64,000 nucleotides of DNA from Oscillospiraceae bacterium (GCA_009780345.1 WRAG01000003.1:42185-106184), one strand, 5' to 3'. Counted from the first letter of the stretch, positions 8,511 through 16,880 are shown. Numbers and translations are program-made. Notes: generated by a model from the sequence alone, not told the origin.

Positions 8511-9094
8511 TTTGAAATCCTCCTCATATATACAAGATATTTAAGTCCGCTCCCCTTTGGTGCGGGAACGCGTTTAACCTCACGGAATCCTAATTTTTCA
8601 TACAGTCGAATCGCAGGCGCGTTGATGTCGATAACCTCCAATGCGTATTCTGAAAACGGCGAATCGTTCATAACGTGAGACAGAAGCGAAGTCATTACTC
8701 CCTTGCCCATATATTCCGGCGCGGTCGCGACGAAATCAATCGAGCCCGTCTGCGGCGTAAGCGCAAACGGATATTTGTTGTTCACCATATACTTATTCAC
8801 TATTTTAAACCCAATATTCCCACGCAAAAATCCGAAATGTTCAACAAATACCTTCTTATCCGGCTTAATCGGCGACGGATTTTTATCGCTGCAACCAACA
8901 AACCCCATGATCACATCATCTTCAACCGTGACATAAAATTTGTCTAAATCAAAAATATGTTCAAACGCCTTTGAAAGCACAGCTTTGTCTTTAGAAAGAC
9001 CATGTAATCCGTGGTCGTAAAACCCGTGCGCGAAAATACGTCCCATTTGCTCACGCGGGTCAAAAGCCAGCTCGCTCGCTCTTCTAACAGTCAT
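8507..9094 (-). CDS. GNAT-family N-acetyltransferase
   Basis: The 195-residue product has the GNAT fold signature in its C-terminal half: FVATAPEYMGKGVMTSLLSH (acetyl-CoA pyrophosphate loop) and APAIRLYEKLGFREV. The substrate is unknown. It sits between the flavin-reductase gene and the ABC ATPase gene (4-bp overlap) in the leftward operon, so it may modify the same compound the exporter handles. Confidence 0.85.
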   Translation of the reverse strand: MTVRRASELAFDPREQMGRIFAHGFYDHGLHGLSKDKAVLSKAFEHIFDLDKFYVTVEDDVIMGFVGCSDKNPSPIKPDKKVFVEHFGFLRGNIGFKIVNKYMVNNKYPFALTPQTGSIDFVATAPEYMGKGVMTSLLSHVMNDSPFSEYALEVIDINAPAIRLYEKLGFREVKRVPAPKGSGLKYLVYMRRISN

Positions 9095-9113
9095 TTTCTA
9101 ATCCTCCCTCAAC

Positions 9114-10199
9114 TCAACCGAACAACTTATCCCATTTCATCATAATCGCCATATCGCCCAATACCTTATACTTTCTTTTAAGTAGTGCCATCGTCCCCGA
9201 AACCTCGCCGCGCCCGATTGCCTGCCAAAGCGAATAGGGCGTTTCAATTCTCGTGGTATATTCCTTGAAATTATCCGTTATAACCTCCGCGCCTTGCTCG
9301 GTTAGCAATATTTGATAGGTTTTGTCAATGTCGGTATAGCACATTTCCAAAACCCGCTCCTTACCGTCATGTTTATAAGTCGCCGCCATCTCTTTTGTGG
9401 CAATTAAACTGTCCTCCTCGTCGCTTGCGGCGGCTTGAACGTCCGTGCTTTTTTCGCATTCCTGAGAAGCGGTCGCTTTTTCGTCTTCTTCATTAACCTC
9501 CCACGACGAATCCGCCGCCGCCTCGTAAATCTCGCGCGGAATCATAGGCTCGGCAAGTAACTTTTGCGTTTCCGCCTCAATTTTCCCCGCCGCGAACTCT
9601 TTCCCCGCGCGGCGAACGATATCTAAGTATTCGTCAATTATTTCTTTTAACTCGGGTTCGTCAGCTATGTTCATTTCATCAAACAACCCGCCCTGCCCGA
9701 CAAATACGCAAAACTCTTTGTAGTTAACTTCTCTTCCGTTACGCGCGAACAGCTTTTCGAAAAGGTCATAATTCCCCTCCGCCGTCCAAAATCCGCAGGT
9801 TGAAATATATGCCGCCCGAAGTTTTGACAAATCAAATCTCGTTGGGTGCCCGCCCGCCTCGGCGTCTTTGTCCATATACGGCATAGCTAGCGGCAACATT
9901 CGGTCATTGAAACACTTCAACTGTCCCGGAAAATAGCAACCGTACAATGGAAACGTCGTTATCATCACATCCGCCTCAACAATTTTCGGCAAAATCTCTG
10001 CCATATCATCTTTGATTACGCATTTCCCCGGCGTTTTCTCCCAGCAGGAGTAGCAACCTGTACAACCGCTTACGTTGACTTTCGAAACGTCGATAATTTC
10101 CGCGTTTTCCCAGCCCGCGCCCTCTAAAAATGCGCGCGTTACTTTCATACTCGAACTTCGCTCGCTCCTCGGCGAACCGTTTATTACTAAAACGTTCAT
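9114..10199 (-). CDS. NAD(P)H-dependent flavin reductase with C-terminal SCP2-like domain
   Basis: The first ~200 residues are a flavodoxin-fold NADPH-dependent FMN reductase: MNVLVINGSPRSERSSS (phosphate loop), GCTGCYSCWEKTPGKCVIKD with a cysteine cluster, and TTFPLYGCYFPGQLKCFNDR. After an acidic linker (about 235-270) the last ~90 residues resemble a sterol-carrier-protein-2 fold (lipid or small hydrophobic ligand binding). I chose the ATG at 10199, which has an aggaga site, over an upstream in-frame ATG. The 361-residue length is well above a plain FMN reductase because of the fusion. Confidence 0.8.
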   Translation of the reverse strand: MNVLVINGSPRSERSSSMKVTRAFLEGAGWENAEIIDVSKVNVSGCTGCYSCWEKTPGKCVIKDDMAEILPKIVEADVMITTFPLYGCYFPGQLKCFNDRMLPLAMPYMDKDAEAGGHPTRFDLSKLRAAYISTCGFWTAEGNYDLFEKLFARNGREVNYKEFCVFVGQGGLFDEMNIADEPELKEIIDEYLDIVRRAGKEFAAGKIEAETQKLLAEPMIPREIYEAAADSSWEVNEEDEKATASQECEKSTDVQAAASDEEDSLIATKEMAATYKHDGKERVLEMCYTDIDKTYQILLTEQGAEVITDNFKEYTTRIETPYSLWQAIGRGEVSGTMALLKRKYKVLGDMAIMMKWDKLFG

Positions 10200-10262
10200 G
10201 GTTTTCTCTCCTTTTTTCAAAATTTTCTTATAATTCATCAATAGCATTGCATATCACCTTCT

Positions 10263-11261
10263 CTAAATTTCGAATTTGACTAAGCTATCCTTTTTGCGAT
10301 GGGCGAAAATTACGCCCTCCCGCGTCGTAAGGTTATACACCGCAGACCATTGCAGAATATCGAATTTTTCACCTGTTTCGGCGTTTCTGTTATATCCGCC
10401 GACTTCCGCAAGCAACTCAACCGCCTGCATGTCTGTTAAAACTCCGCCGTTATTTTCGATGGCTGCCTTAACTTTGTTATATCTGTCTAACTCGCAAGCT
10501 CCCTCGCAATTTTCGGGGTTATTTGCTGCAAAGTTTGAGCAGATTTGATACTCTTCCTCAACTTCGGTAACTTTCAGTTCACCGTCCTCAAAATTCACGA
10601 TTACCGAACGCCCGCTTGCGTCCGCAATAAGATACTGGCAAGTAATGCCGTAAGGAAAGTGGACATTGTATTGCCCCATCAACTCAATCGCCTGCGCAAC
10701 GCTTTCCGCCTTATCCAAAACCAGTCTGACAAGGTCTAAAGAATTTAGCGTAACTTTGTTTTGGTCAGACGGACCTTCGGCTTGCGGCACCGCGACAATC
10801 CCGATTGCAACCCCCTTCTCGTTCATGCCGTCCATTGGCATAAAGGGCGCGGCAAGCGTGTTAACGCTGTTAAGATCAAGTCCGCTCGGCAGATTGTCTT
10901 TACTGTATCCGGCGAATATCAAATTAATCATTGAAACCGACGAATATCCGTTGTCGGGAGTGGTTTTCACCTGCAAAGACGGCGAAACACTATGTCCGGT
11001 GTGAAAAAAATCCATGTTTCGTCCCACCAAAACCTCGCCTTTATCGTTTCGAACGGCAAACATGGTGCAACCGCTTCCCGGAACATAAGTCGTGTCAATT
11101 TCCTCGTCAAACTCCGTTCCGACTTTTAAATATTCGTCAAATCCGTAATCTCCGAAGTAGGTCATTTGAAACATGCCGTAATCGTCAACCTTTTTGATTG
11201 AATCCAAACTTTTAAGCACGTTTGTTGTTTCTTCCAACATTCTTTCGATCTTATCCATCAA
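10263..11261 (-). CDS. Linear amide C-N hydrolase (choloylglycine/penicillin-acylase-like Ntn family)
   Basis: The 332-residue protein matches the cysteine Ntn-hydrolases that cut linear amide bonds such as conjugated bile acids, penicillin V or acyl-homoserine lactones. The probable nucleophile is the Cys near residue 65 in GSGCTMFAVRNDKGEVLVGR, followed by NMDFF. Further family features are GMNEKGVAIG, TCQYLIADASGRSVIVNFE and NLTTREG. The residues before the Cys would be removed or folded back as a propeptide. The start overlaps the padR stop by 4 bp. The substrate is not predictable here. Confidence 0.82.
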   Translation of the reverse strand: MMDKIERMLEETTNVLKSLDSIKKVDDYGMFQMTYFGDYGFDEYLKVGTEFDEEIDTTYVPGSGCTMFAVRNDKGEVLVGRNMDFFHTGHSVSPSLQVKTTPDNGYSSVSMINLIFAGYSKDNLPSGLDLNSVNTLAAPFMPMDGMNEKGVAIGIVAVPQAEGPSDQNKVTLNSLDLVRLVLDKAESVAQAIELMGQYNVHFPYGITCQYLIADASGRSVIVNFEDGELKVTEVEEEYQICSNFAANNPENCEGACELDRYNKVKAAIENNGGVLTDMQAVELLAEVGGYNRNAETGEKFDILQWSAVYNLTTREGVIFAHRKKDSLVKFEI

Positions 11262-11815
11262 TCTTCCTCCTCTAATATTTCAATCGCCTTATCCGCCCAT
11301 TCAAGCGCGGCTTTATTCATTATCTCGCCGAATAGCGCAGTAAGCTTCCAATACTTTGCGCTGTTGGCAAGTTCCGGTTGTTTAACCACTTCTTCATTCA
11401 CCTCGTCAATAATTCCCTCTAATGTCTTTATGCCTTTTAGCGAATATTCTTTAGACGTTCGCAATAACTTCAAAGTATAATCAGCGTCAAGTTCGCCGCC
11501 AAAGAATATACGCATCAACAAAGCATTCCCCTTTCCGGTATGAGGTTTAAACGGGTCAAAGTTTGAAAGCCAATCCGTAAACTCTGCTTTGCCCTGTTCG
11601 GTAACCGAATAAACGCGCTTGTTCGGCTTGTCTTCTTGTATTACCCGCTCGCTGGTGAGCCAACCGCTTTGCTCCATCGCGTCGAGCTCGCGGTAAATTT
11701 GACTTGCCTTTGCCTGCCAAAAATGCCCAAGCGATTCGTTGAAAAACTTTGTAAGCTCATATCCTGTCATAGGTTCATAATTCAAAAGACCAATCAATCC
11801 GTGTTTTAGTGACAT
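11258..11815 (-). CDS. PadR-family transcriptional regulator
   Basis: The 185-residue repressor-type protein starts MSLKHGLIGLLNYEPMTGYE, the classic PadR winged-helix N-terminus, followed by QIYRELDAMEQSGWL and a C-terminal coiled dimerisation region. I chose the ATG at 11815 because a ggaga site lies just upstream; a longer reading starting at 11875 would run over the promoter. It is the first gene of the leftward operon and probably represses its own promoter until a ligand binds. Confidence 0.9.
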   Translation of the reverse strand: MSLKHGLIGLLNYEPMTGYELTKFFNESLGHFWQAKASQIYRELDAMEQSGWLTSERVIQEDKPNKRVYSVTEQGKAEFTDWLSNFDPFKPHTGKGNALLMRIFFGGELDADYTLKLLRTSKEYSLKGIKTLEGIIDEVNEEVVKQPELANSAKYWKLTALFGEIMNKAALEWADKAIEILEEED

Positions 11816-11866
11816 GTCAATATTCTCCTTTCGATATATTCGTGTTTTGTTATATTCAACAAGTTG

Positions 11867-11895
11867 ATTATACAATGCGTTTTATATTCTGTCAA
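11867..11895 (-). promoter_or_regulatory. Promoter of the padR operon
   Basis: On the minus strand TTGACA (11890-11895) and TATAAT (11867-11872) are separated by exactly 17 bp, a perfect vegetative consensus. A strong promoter fits an operon held down by a repressor. Confidence 0.85.
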
Positions 11896-11936
11896 GAGTT
11901 TTTTTGAAATTTTTTCAAAAAATTTTTTTCGACACG

Positions 11937-11983
11937 AAAAAATCCCCCGCAAACTACCATGTATCGGTAATTTGTGGGGGATC
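11937..11983 (-). terminator. Terminator after the MntP/YtaF-like gene
   Basis: The 12-bp stem atcccccgcaaa/tttgtgggggat is followed on the minus strand by T residues and ends the leftward gene at 11997. Confidence 0.8.
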
Positions 11984-11996
11984 TCTTGATTCTGAA

Positions 11997-12566
11997 CTAT
12001 ATCCCAATTTCTACAAAAAGTGCCATAAGTCCGTATGTAATAAGCGCAAGCCCCGAAATAACGTGGCTTATAACCGCCGGAATCCGCTTCACATATTTCG
12101 TTCTCGCCAAAAAGAACGACAACGCCGAATACCCGAAATGCGCAAGCGCGACGGTAATCGGAATTGCGAAAGTCGCCTCCGCGCCGAAAATAAACGTAAT
12201 TCCCATAGTTATCAACATCGCCTCGCCGCTCATAACCAATCCAATGGGGATAAGTGTTTTAAGAGATGTGATTTCTTCCTCACCTGTGATTCCTTTGCGA
12301 CGTTTGATATACTTGGATATAAAATAGTGCAAAATATACCAAAGCCCAAGCCCGATAAACGCGAATCCCACAATCAAATCAGGATCAAACGGTATTATTT
12401 CATAAACCCGCTCGGCAATCATAAACCCAAGCACGCAAAGTCCCGCAAGAAATACGTTAATTAAGCATAAATATAAAAATTTGCATCTCTTTTGCAACCC
12501 AAGTGAAAGTCCGATAAAAAACGCATCCACCGACACAATAAGTCCGGATAAAACTGACATAAACAT
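11997..12566 (-). CDS. MntP/YtaF-family membrane protein (putative Mn2+ efflux)
   Basis: The 189-residue protein has about six membrane segments in two halves. Each half begins with the family hallmark of an acidic residue in a hydrophobic helix: SVDAFFIGLSLG near 12 and MSGEAMLITMGITFIFG near 110. This is the pattern of MntP manganese exporters and of the sporulation-linked YtaF proteins. A ggagga site supports the ATG at 12566. Either Mn2+ efflux or the poorly understood YtaF role is possible. Confidence 0.7.
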   Translation of the reverse strand: MFMSVLSGLIVSVDAFFIGLSLGLQKRCKFLYLCLINVFLAGLCVLGFMIAERVYEIIPFDPDLIVGFAFIGLGLWYILHYFISKYIKRRKGITGEEEITSLKTLIPIGLVMSGEAMLITMGITFIFGAEATFAIPITVALAHFGYSALSFFLARTKYVKRIPAVISHVISGLALITYGLMALFVEIGI

Positions 12567-12579
12567 AATAAATCCTCCT

Positions 12580-12690
12580 TTTGAGACTTGACTTTGCTGA
12601 TTTGTGCAAAGTCATAGCCGAAAAGTGCAGGGGTGTAAGATTCTTGCGCTTTTTTGCAAGAATCCACAGTCATCTGCCTTTTGAGACTAT
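12580..12690 (-). repeat. Palindromic repeat, family D copy 1
   Basis: Read on the minus strand this gap contains ggcagatgactgtggatt, a hairpin ttcttgcaaaaaagcgcaag, cttacacccctgcactttt and an aagtctcaaa end. A second copy with the same order lies on the plus strand at 55680-55780. It occupies the gap upstream of the MntP/YtaF-like gene and leaves that gene's ribosome site intact. Confidence 0.7.
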
Positions 12691-12700
12691 TGTATGCGAT

Positions 12701-13267
12701 TTATCGCTTACGTGTTACGAGCCGCTTAAACTTCTTCTTACTCACCATCATAATGGAAAGCAAAAGAATAAACAGAACGGTAATCGCAACGCAAATCTCA
12801 CTCGGCAAGTGCTCGCACCACTTGGGATATACCGCGCAATATATCGCCAGTATAATTCCCGCGGCGGTAATCGGCAATCCTACAAAATGATCGCGGAAAT
12901 CGCCTAAATTGTACCGAACAAGCCGATACGCGCCCGCGCCGACAAATATCAAAGACGATATTGTCACAATTCCGAAATACTCACACGGCGCGATGTAGTT
13001 TACAAACGCGATCGGCGCGACACCGAATGTAATGATGTCCGCAAACGAGTCCAACTGCTTCCCCATATTGGTTACAACGTTGAATTTTCGCGCGACATAT
13101 CCGTCGAAGAAGTCGGCAATGCCGCCGAGCAGTATCAACGCGGTTATTATCAACGGTTTATGCGCATGTTCCAATTGGATGATAAACAAAATCGCAGTCA
13201 ATCCCAAAAGCATATTTATCATCGTTAGAACGTTCGGGATATGTTGAATTAACTTGTTTTGACCCAT
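12701..13267 (-). CDS. pssA: CDP-diacylglycerol--serine O-phosphatidyltransferase
   Basis: The 188-residue integral membrane enzyme makes phosphatidylserine from CDP-diacylglycerol and serine. It has the CDP-alcohol phosphotransferase motif DGYVARKF, then GKQLDSFAD with the metal-binding aspartates, and ends in several membrane helices. The N-terminal IPNVLTMINMLLGLTAI is typical of PssA rather than PgsA. Its start overlaps the end of the upstream flippase-like gene by 19 bp, so the two are co-translated. Confidence 0.88.
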   Translation of the reverse strand: MGQNKLIQHIPNVLTMINMLLGLTAILFIIQLEHAHKPLIITALILLGGIADFFDGYVARKFNVVTNMGKQLDSFADIITFGVAPIAFVNYIAPCEYFGIVTISSLIFVGAGAYRLVRYNLGDFRDHFVGLPITAAGIILAIYCAVYPKWCEHLPSEICVAITVLFILLLSIMMVSKKKFKRLVTRKR

Positions 13268-14067
13268 CGCCGCGCACCTCGATTTCTAATCTTACAAAAA
13301 GCAATAAATCCGAAACTCAATATCATCACAAGCCAAAACGTAATAAATCGAAATAATACCGCAACCAGCGCGGCGCCCGACACACTAAATCCTAACGTTA
13401 AAAGCAAGCCCGTCATGGTTCCCTCAAATCCGCCCAATCCGCCGGGAAAAATCGGAATCATGCCAACCATATATGAAACAAAAGTTATCCCCGCAATGTA
13501 AATTATATTTACATCCGGCAAAAATTGCGCCGCCAATATATACATTTTTACGGGATAAATCAGCCAAATCAATAGCGATAATCCGAAAAACATTAGCGAC
13601 GTTTTCGGATTTTGCCGCAAGAATTTCGCCTGCTCCGCAAAAATATTTCTCCATCTTTTCGGCATAAACAGTGCGGCTAAAAGTATCAAAACCACTAGCG
13701 CCAATATGCCGTACACCACATACTGCGTATATTGCGCTTGCAAAAATCCGACGGTAAGCAGGCAAAGCAGCAAAAACGCACTAATGCTGAACAATTTCTG
13801 CGTCGCGACAATGGCGGCAGATTGCCCTTTTTCGATGCCGCATTTTCGGCTCATCTGCACTGCGCGCGTAATTTCGCCGCCGATTTTGACGCCGGGCGTG
13901 ATTGAATCCATAACCGAACCCTGCGCGTTGATATAAAGCATATCGCGAAAGGAAATCGGCACATTCGCGAATTTCGCAATTTTGCACCATTGAAGATTCA
14001 CCAAAATCTGCGATATAATCTGTAAACCGACCAATAATATGATCACTTGCATTGAAACCATGCCCAT
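13249..14067 (-). CDS. LPG-synthase TM-region / UPF0104-type flippase-like membrane protein
   Basis: The 272-residue protein has roughly seven membrane segments and matches the lysylphosphatidylglycerol synthase transmembrane (UPF0104) family through VMDSITPGVKIGGEITRAV, SAAIVATQK and GMIPIFPGGLGGFEGTM. Relatives flip lipids or lipid-linked precursors. It is shorter than many members at the N-terminus. It lies between a methyltransferase-like gene (start/stop overlap) and pssA, suggesting a lipid-linked task. Confidence 0.78.
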   Translation of the reverse strand: MGMVSMQVIILLVGLQIISQILVNLQWCKIAKFANVPISFRDMLYINAQGSVMDSITPGVKIGGEITRAVQMSRKCGIEKGQSAAIVATQKLFSISAFLLLCLLTVGFLQAQYTQYVVYGILALVVLILLAALFMPKRWRNIFAEQAKFLRQNPKTSLMFFGLSLLIWLIYPVKMYILAAQFLPDVNIIYIAGITFVSYMVGMIPIFPGGLGGFEGTMTGLLLTLGFSVSGAALVAVLFRFITFWLVMILSFGFIAFCKIRNRGARRWVKTS

Positions 14068-14552
14068 TATGCCGCACCGCCTTTAACGTACAACAATGTA
14101 TTCCCGATACGTTTTTTCGGCTCACGAATCAGCAACCGAGTCATCGCTGACGCACGGTTTTTCACCTCCGACAATACAGTTTCGGCGGGCGAGATTTGCT
14201 TCGCCAAATGAACCACCGAATATTCCGAAACATCCATATCCGCGCCGTCGCGGCATTGCACCCGAATTTTCTCGCTTAACCCCAACTGCTCGACAACACT
14301 CCGCGCCAATCGCGCGCAAGTTTCGCAATTGTCAACAACCGTAACTCTTGCGCCGGTCGTTTGATGAAACATAATCGCGCTAAACGGACAAACTCCGCCG
14401 CCGATACAAAGCATATTGTCGCCCGCGCGAATTTTCGCAAGCTGAATTTCCTTGCGGATAACCGCGTGGTAATATAACTTCGCAAACCAAAACGCAAGTT
14501 TTGATTTCGCAGCGCAACTTTCAATTTTACGTGTAATTCCAACGATACTCAT
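14067..14552 (-). CDS. Class I SAM-methyltransferase-like protein
   Basis: The 161-residue protein has one recognisable Rossmann segment: AGDNMLCIGGGVCPFSAIM (glycine loop) and ARVTVVDNC (acidic ribose-binding residue). The layout resembles the compact methyltransferase/nicotianamine-synthase-like group. It lacks a substrate domain, so the function is open. Its stop overlaps the start of the flippase-like gene (TAATG), indicating coupling. It lies just downstream of feoB. Confidence 0.6.
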   Translation of the reverse strand: MSIVGITRKIESCAAKSKLAFWFAKLYYHAVIRKEIQLAKIRAGDNMLCIGGGVCPFSAIMFHQTTGARVTVVDNCETCARLARSVVEQLGLSEKIRVQCRDGADMDVSEYSVVHLAKQISPAETVLSEVKNRASAMTRLLIREPKKRIGNTLLYVKGGAA

Positions 14553-14555
14553 AAC

Positions 14556-16415
14556 TTAACCTCCGAAAAATACTCCGATATGATTGATCAATCCGCCGAC
14601 AAAGAGCGCTGATGCAATCGTTCCAAGCGATATAATAATCGCGATTTTCGCCTTAAACTCTTTCGCCAAAATCGCGAAAACCGAAATACACGGTATATAC
14701 ATAAGCGACACCACGCCGCCCACGAACGCTTGAAGCGTAGTCAATTCCAACGCCAACAGCGGCGCGACCGACATCTCCCGCCGAACAATCCCTAAAATCA
14801 GCGCCGTAACCGCCTCAGACGGCAACCCCAGCCAACCGCTTACCAACGGCTCGGCGTGTGTTGCAATTATCGCCAAAAGTCCCGATTCCGCAAGAACTGC
14901 GGCGATTATAATCGCGATTAACATCGGTTTTTCGGCGTCTTTTAGGAAATGTCTCATGCGTGTCGCCAATTTCCGTCCAAACGCTTTGCCGTTAGGCATA
15001 AGCAGGTTCGGAACTTCGATAATCAGCGGATCAACCTTCCCTTTTACAAACTTTCCCGCGATCAAAGTTACCAATATAAACAACAATATTGAAAATCCGA
15101 ATATCGCGGGCAACATCCACCAAGCAAATTCCCCGAACAAGCTAATCAGCGCGCCTGTTTGAGATATACACGGTATGGCGAAACATATGGCGACGGCAAT
15201 AACAATGCGTTCCTTGCGACTCGTTGCCGCGCGGCTTCCGATAATCGCCGGAACGGCGCAGCCGTAGCCCATAATGGTATGTATTAAACTTCCGCCCTGA
15301 ACGCCGAGCTTGCGCATAATATTATCGAATAACACGCTAATCCGCGGCAAGTATCCGGTGTCTTCCAAAAATGTGAACACAACGTAAAACAGCAGCACAT
15401 AAGGGAAAATTAACGCCAAAATCCACTCGAAACTGATGACGAAAATCCCGAATTCCCCAATTAGGATGTTAAGCAACATACCTTCGGGGATGATTGCGGT
15501 AAAAATCCACTGGAACAGCGGAACAATACCGTAATACACGCCGTTTATGTTTAGGCCTTGTACAAGCGGTAGCAGAAACCCTGCGCGCAACCCGCGTCCG
15601 CCAAACACAACCGCGGCGATTGCGAGCGCCATCACCAAAAGCGCAATCGGTATGCCGGGAAAGGGTTTCACCATACTTGCTCCAAGTTTGTCGATAAACT
15701 TCAAATTCGACTTCGTTTTACGGCTAACCCGGCGGGAAATTTCTTTCGCCGATGTGAAAACATCATTCCCATGTTTACCAAATCGGTTAAACGGACAAGA
15801 GGTGCAATTCGCGTTCTCACAAGCGTGGTCGGCAGATTTGGTGTTCGATAACATATTCTCCAATTGTTTCAGTAATTCATTAAGCCCTTGCTTCTTCACC
15901 GCGACGGTAGGAACGACAGGCGCGCCCAACTCTTGTTCCAGCAATTTAGCGTTTATCTCAATTCCGTGCCGCTCGGCAATATCCCACAAATTCAGCGCGT
16001 AAACAATCGGAATATTATATTGCTGCAATTCCAGCGCAAGCCGCAGATTACGCTCCAAATTTGACGCGTCCAACACGCAAATAATTGCCGCCGCGCCGCT
16101 TTTGACGAATTCGGTCGCGACCGTTTCCGCCTCCGAAGTCGGGTCAAGCGAATATGTACCCGGCACGTCAACCAACGTGTACTCTTTCTCGCCAAGTTTG
16201 AAACGTCCCTCCATAAAGGTTACGGTTGTTCCGGCGTAGTTTGAACTCATCGCGTGAATTCCCGTCAACTCGGTGAAAAATATGCTTTTTCCTACGTTGG
16301 GATTCCCCATAAGCAGGATTTTTGTTTTAGAAGGCTCCCTTCGGTCGCTGTGACGTCCGTCATTAGGGTACGCCGAGCCGGCGATGCCCATTCGGGCTGA
16401 ATTCGTATTTAACAT
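14556..16415 (-). CDS. feoB: Ferrous iron transport protein B
   Basis: FeoB imports Fe2+ through the inner membrane. The 619-residue product has a G-protein domain (GNPNVGKSIFFTELTG, VDVPGTYSLD, NLWD), a Cys-bearing linker (CENANCTSCPF), and a membrane part with two Gate motifs (LFYVVFTFLEDTGYLPRISV near 360). The start at 16415 has a taggag site inside the end of feoA. Residues ~6-29 (ending GRHSDRREPS) are foreign to the family, where the G domain normally starts within a few residues, and come from an inserted palindromic repeat. It forms an operon with feoA. Confidence 0.93.
   Translation of the reverse strand: MLNTNSARMGIAGSAYPNDGRHSDRREPSKTKILLMGNPNVGKSIFFTELTGIHAMSSNYAGTTVTFMEGRFKLGEKEYTLVDVPGTYSLDPTSEAETVATEFVKSGAAAIICVLDASNLERNLRLALELQQYNIPIVYALNLWDIAERHGIEINAKLLEQELGAPVVPTVAVKKQGLNELLKQLENMLSNTKSADHACENANCTSCPFNRFGKHGNDVFTSAKEISRRVSRKTKSNLKFIDKLGASMVKPFPGIPIALLVMALAIAAVVFGGRGLRAGFLLPLVQGLNINGVYYGIVPLFQWIFTAIIPEGMLLNILIGEFGIFVISFEWILALIFPYVLLFYVVFTFLEDTGYLPRISVLFDNIMRKLGVQGGSLIHTIMGYGCAVPAIIGSRAATSRKERIVIAVAICFAIPCISQTGALISLFGEFAWWMLPAIFGFSILLFILVTLIAGKFVKGKVDPLIIEVPNLLMPNGKAFGRKLATRMRHFLKDAEKPMLIAIIIAAVLAESGLLAIIATHAEPLVSGWLGLPSEAVTALILGIVRREMSVAPLLALELTTLQAFVGGVVSLMYIPCISVFAILAKEFKAKIAIIISLGTIASALFVGGLINHIGVFFGG
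16331..16402 (-). repeat. Palindrome-rich insert in the feoB 5' coding region
   Basis: On the minus strand this segment contains gcccgaatgggc, gccggctcggc and tgacggacgtca, all short inverted repeats, and reads through in frame as MGIAGSAYPNDGRHSDRREPS. It separates the FeoB start from the G domain. It resembles the palindromic intergenic DNA elsewhere in the window more than a gene segment. Confidence 0.6.
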
Positions 16416-16633
16416 GCTGTAACTCCTATCTGTTTCGCGATATCTTTTCCGATTGCGACCGAATATGCGTCCTCGACTCGCAAAAGCACCGGCCCGCCGA
16501 GCGCATAACGGTTTTGCACCGTCACTTTCGTCCCCGCGCGAAGCCCCAAACTATTTAATAATCCGACATCAGGCACGTCAACCACCATATATTTCGTGTT
16601 TTTCGGTGCCGTGTACAGGCTTAATATGTCCAT
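16409..16633 (-). CDS. feoA: FeoA-type iron transport accessory protein
   Basis: The 74-residue SH3-like protein assists FeoB. It shows LNSLGLRAGTKVTVQNR and GGPVLLRVEDAYSVAIGKDIA, the two halves of the FeoA fold. It overlaps feoB by 7 bp and lies directly behind an iron/manganese-type operator and promoter. Confidence 0.92.
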   Translation of the reverse strand: MDILSLYTAPKNTKYMVVDVPDVGLLNSLGLRAGTKVTVQNRYALGGPVLLRVEDAYSVAIGKDIAKQIGVTAC

Positions 16634-16656
16634 ATTTCTGCTCCCATCTACATATA

Positions 16657-16672
16657 GTTAGTATATGCTAAC
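16657..16672. promoter_or_regulatory. DtxR/MntR-type operator at the feoAB promoter
   Basis: The 16-bp near-perfect inverted repeat gttagtatatgctaac resembles binding sites of DtxR-family metal regulators. It lies at the predicted transcription start of feoA. A second copy is found at 16725-16740 on the regulator side. Confidence 0.7.
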
Positions 16673-16678
16673 TACAAT

Positions 16679-16707
16679 AGTTTACCATGGCTAACTCAAT
16701 TTGTCAA
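16679..16707 (-). promoter_or_regulatory. Promoter of feoAB
   Basis: On the minus strand TTGACA (16702-16707) and TAAACT (16679-16684) are 17 bp apart, with the operator immediately downstream. Confidence 0.65.
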
Positions 16708-16724
16708 TAGGTATTGCAAAAAAA

Positions 16725-16740
16725 GTTAGTTTATGCTAAC
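16725..16740. promoter_or_regulatory. Second DtxR/MntR-type operator
   Basis: The sequence gttagtttatgctaac differs from the feoA-side operator at one position. It lies upstream of the DtxR-type gene, so that regulator probably controls itself and feoAB from this shared region. Confidence 0.7.
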
Positions 16741-16743
16741 ATG

Positions 16744-16815
16744 TACCTAAGAGGGGTACAGGGCTCCCATAACGTCCCAACGAAGTGGACGTTGTGGTAA
16801 AGAGGAGCAACCCCG
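16744..16815 (+). repeat. Palindromic repeat, family B copy upstream of the DtxR-type gene
   Basis: The element contains gtacc-taagag-gggtac, agggctccc, a 7-bp hairpin aacgtcc/ggacgtt with loop caacgaagt (16771-16793), then gaggagcaac. The order agggctccc, hairpin, gaggagcaac is repeated inside ilvA near 54072-54124. Confidence 0.7.
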
Positions 16816-16880
16816 AAGCAGATGAGCTTTTGGCGCGAATTTTGCGACAAAACGAATATAGCGAAGGAGGTTGGGACGAC

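Noticed and set aside
12567..12700. Manganese (yybP-ykoY) riboswitch before the MntP/YtaF-like gene
   Set aside because: The gap is explained by the family D repeat, also found at 55.7 kb away from any metal gene; I see no yybP-ykoY core.
16785..16880. Upstream extension of the DtxR-type gene
   Set aside because: It only translates a family B repeat; the ATG at 16881 has a strong ribosome site and gives the normal family N-terminus.
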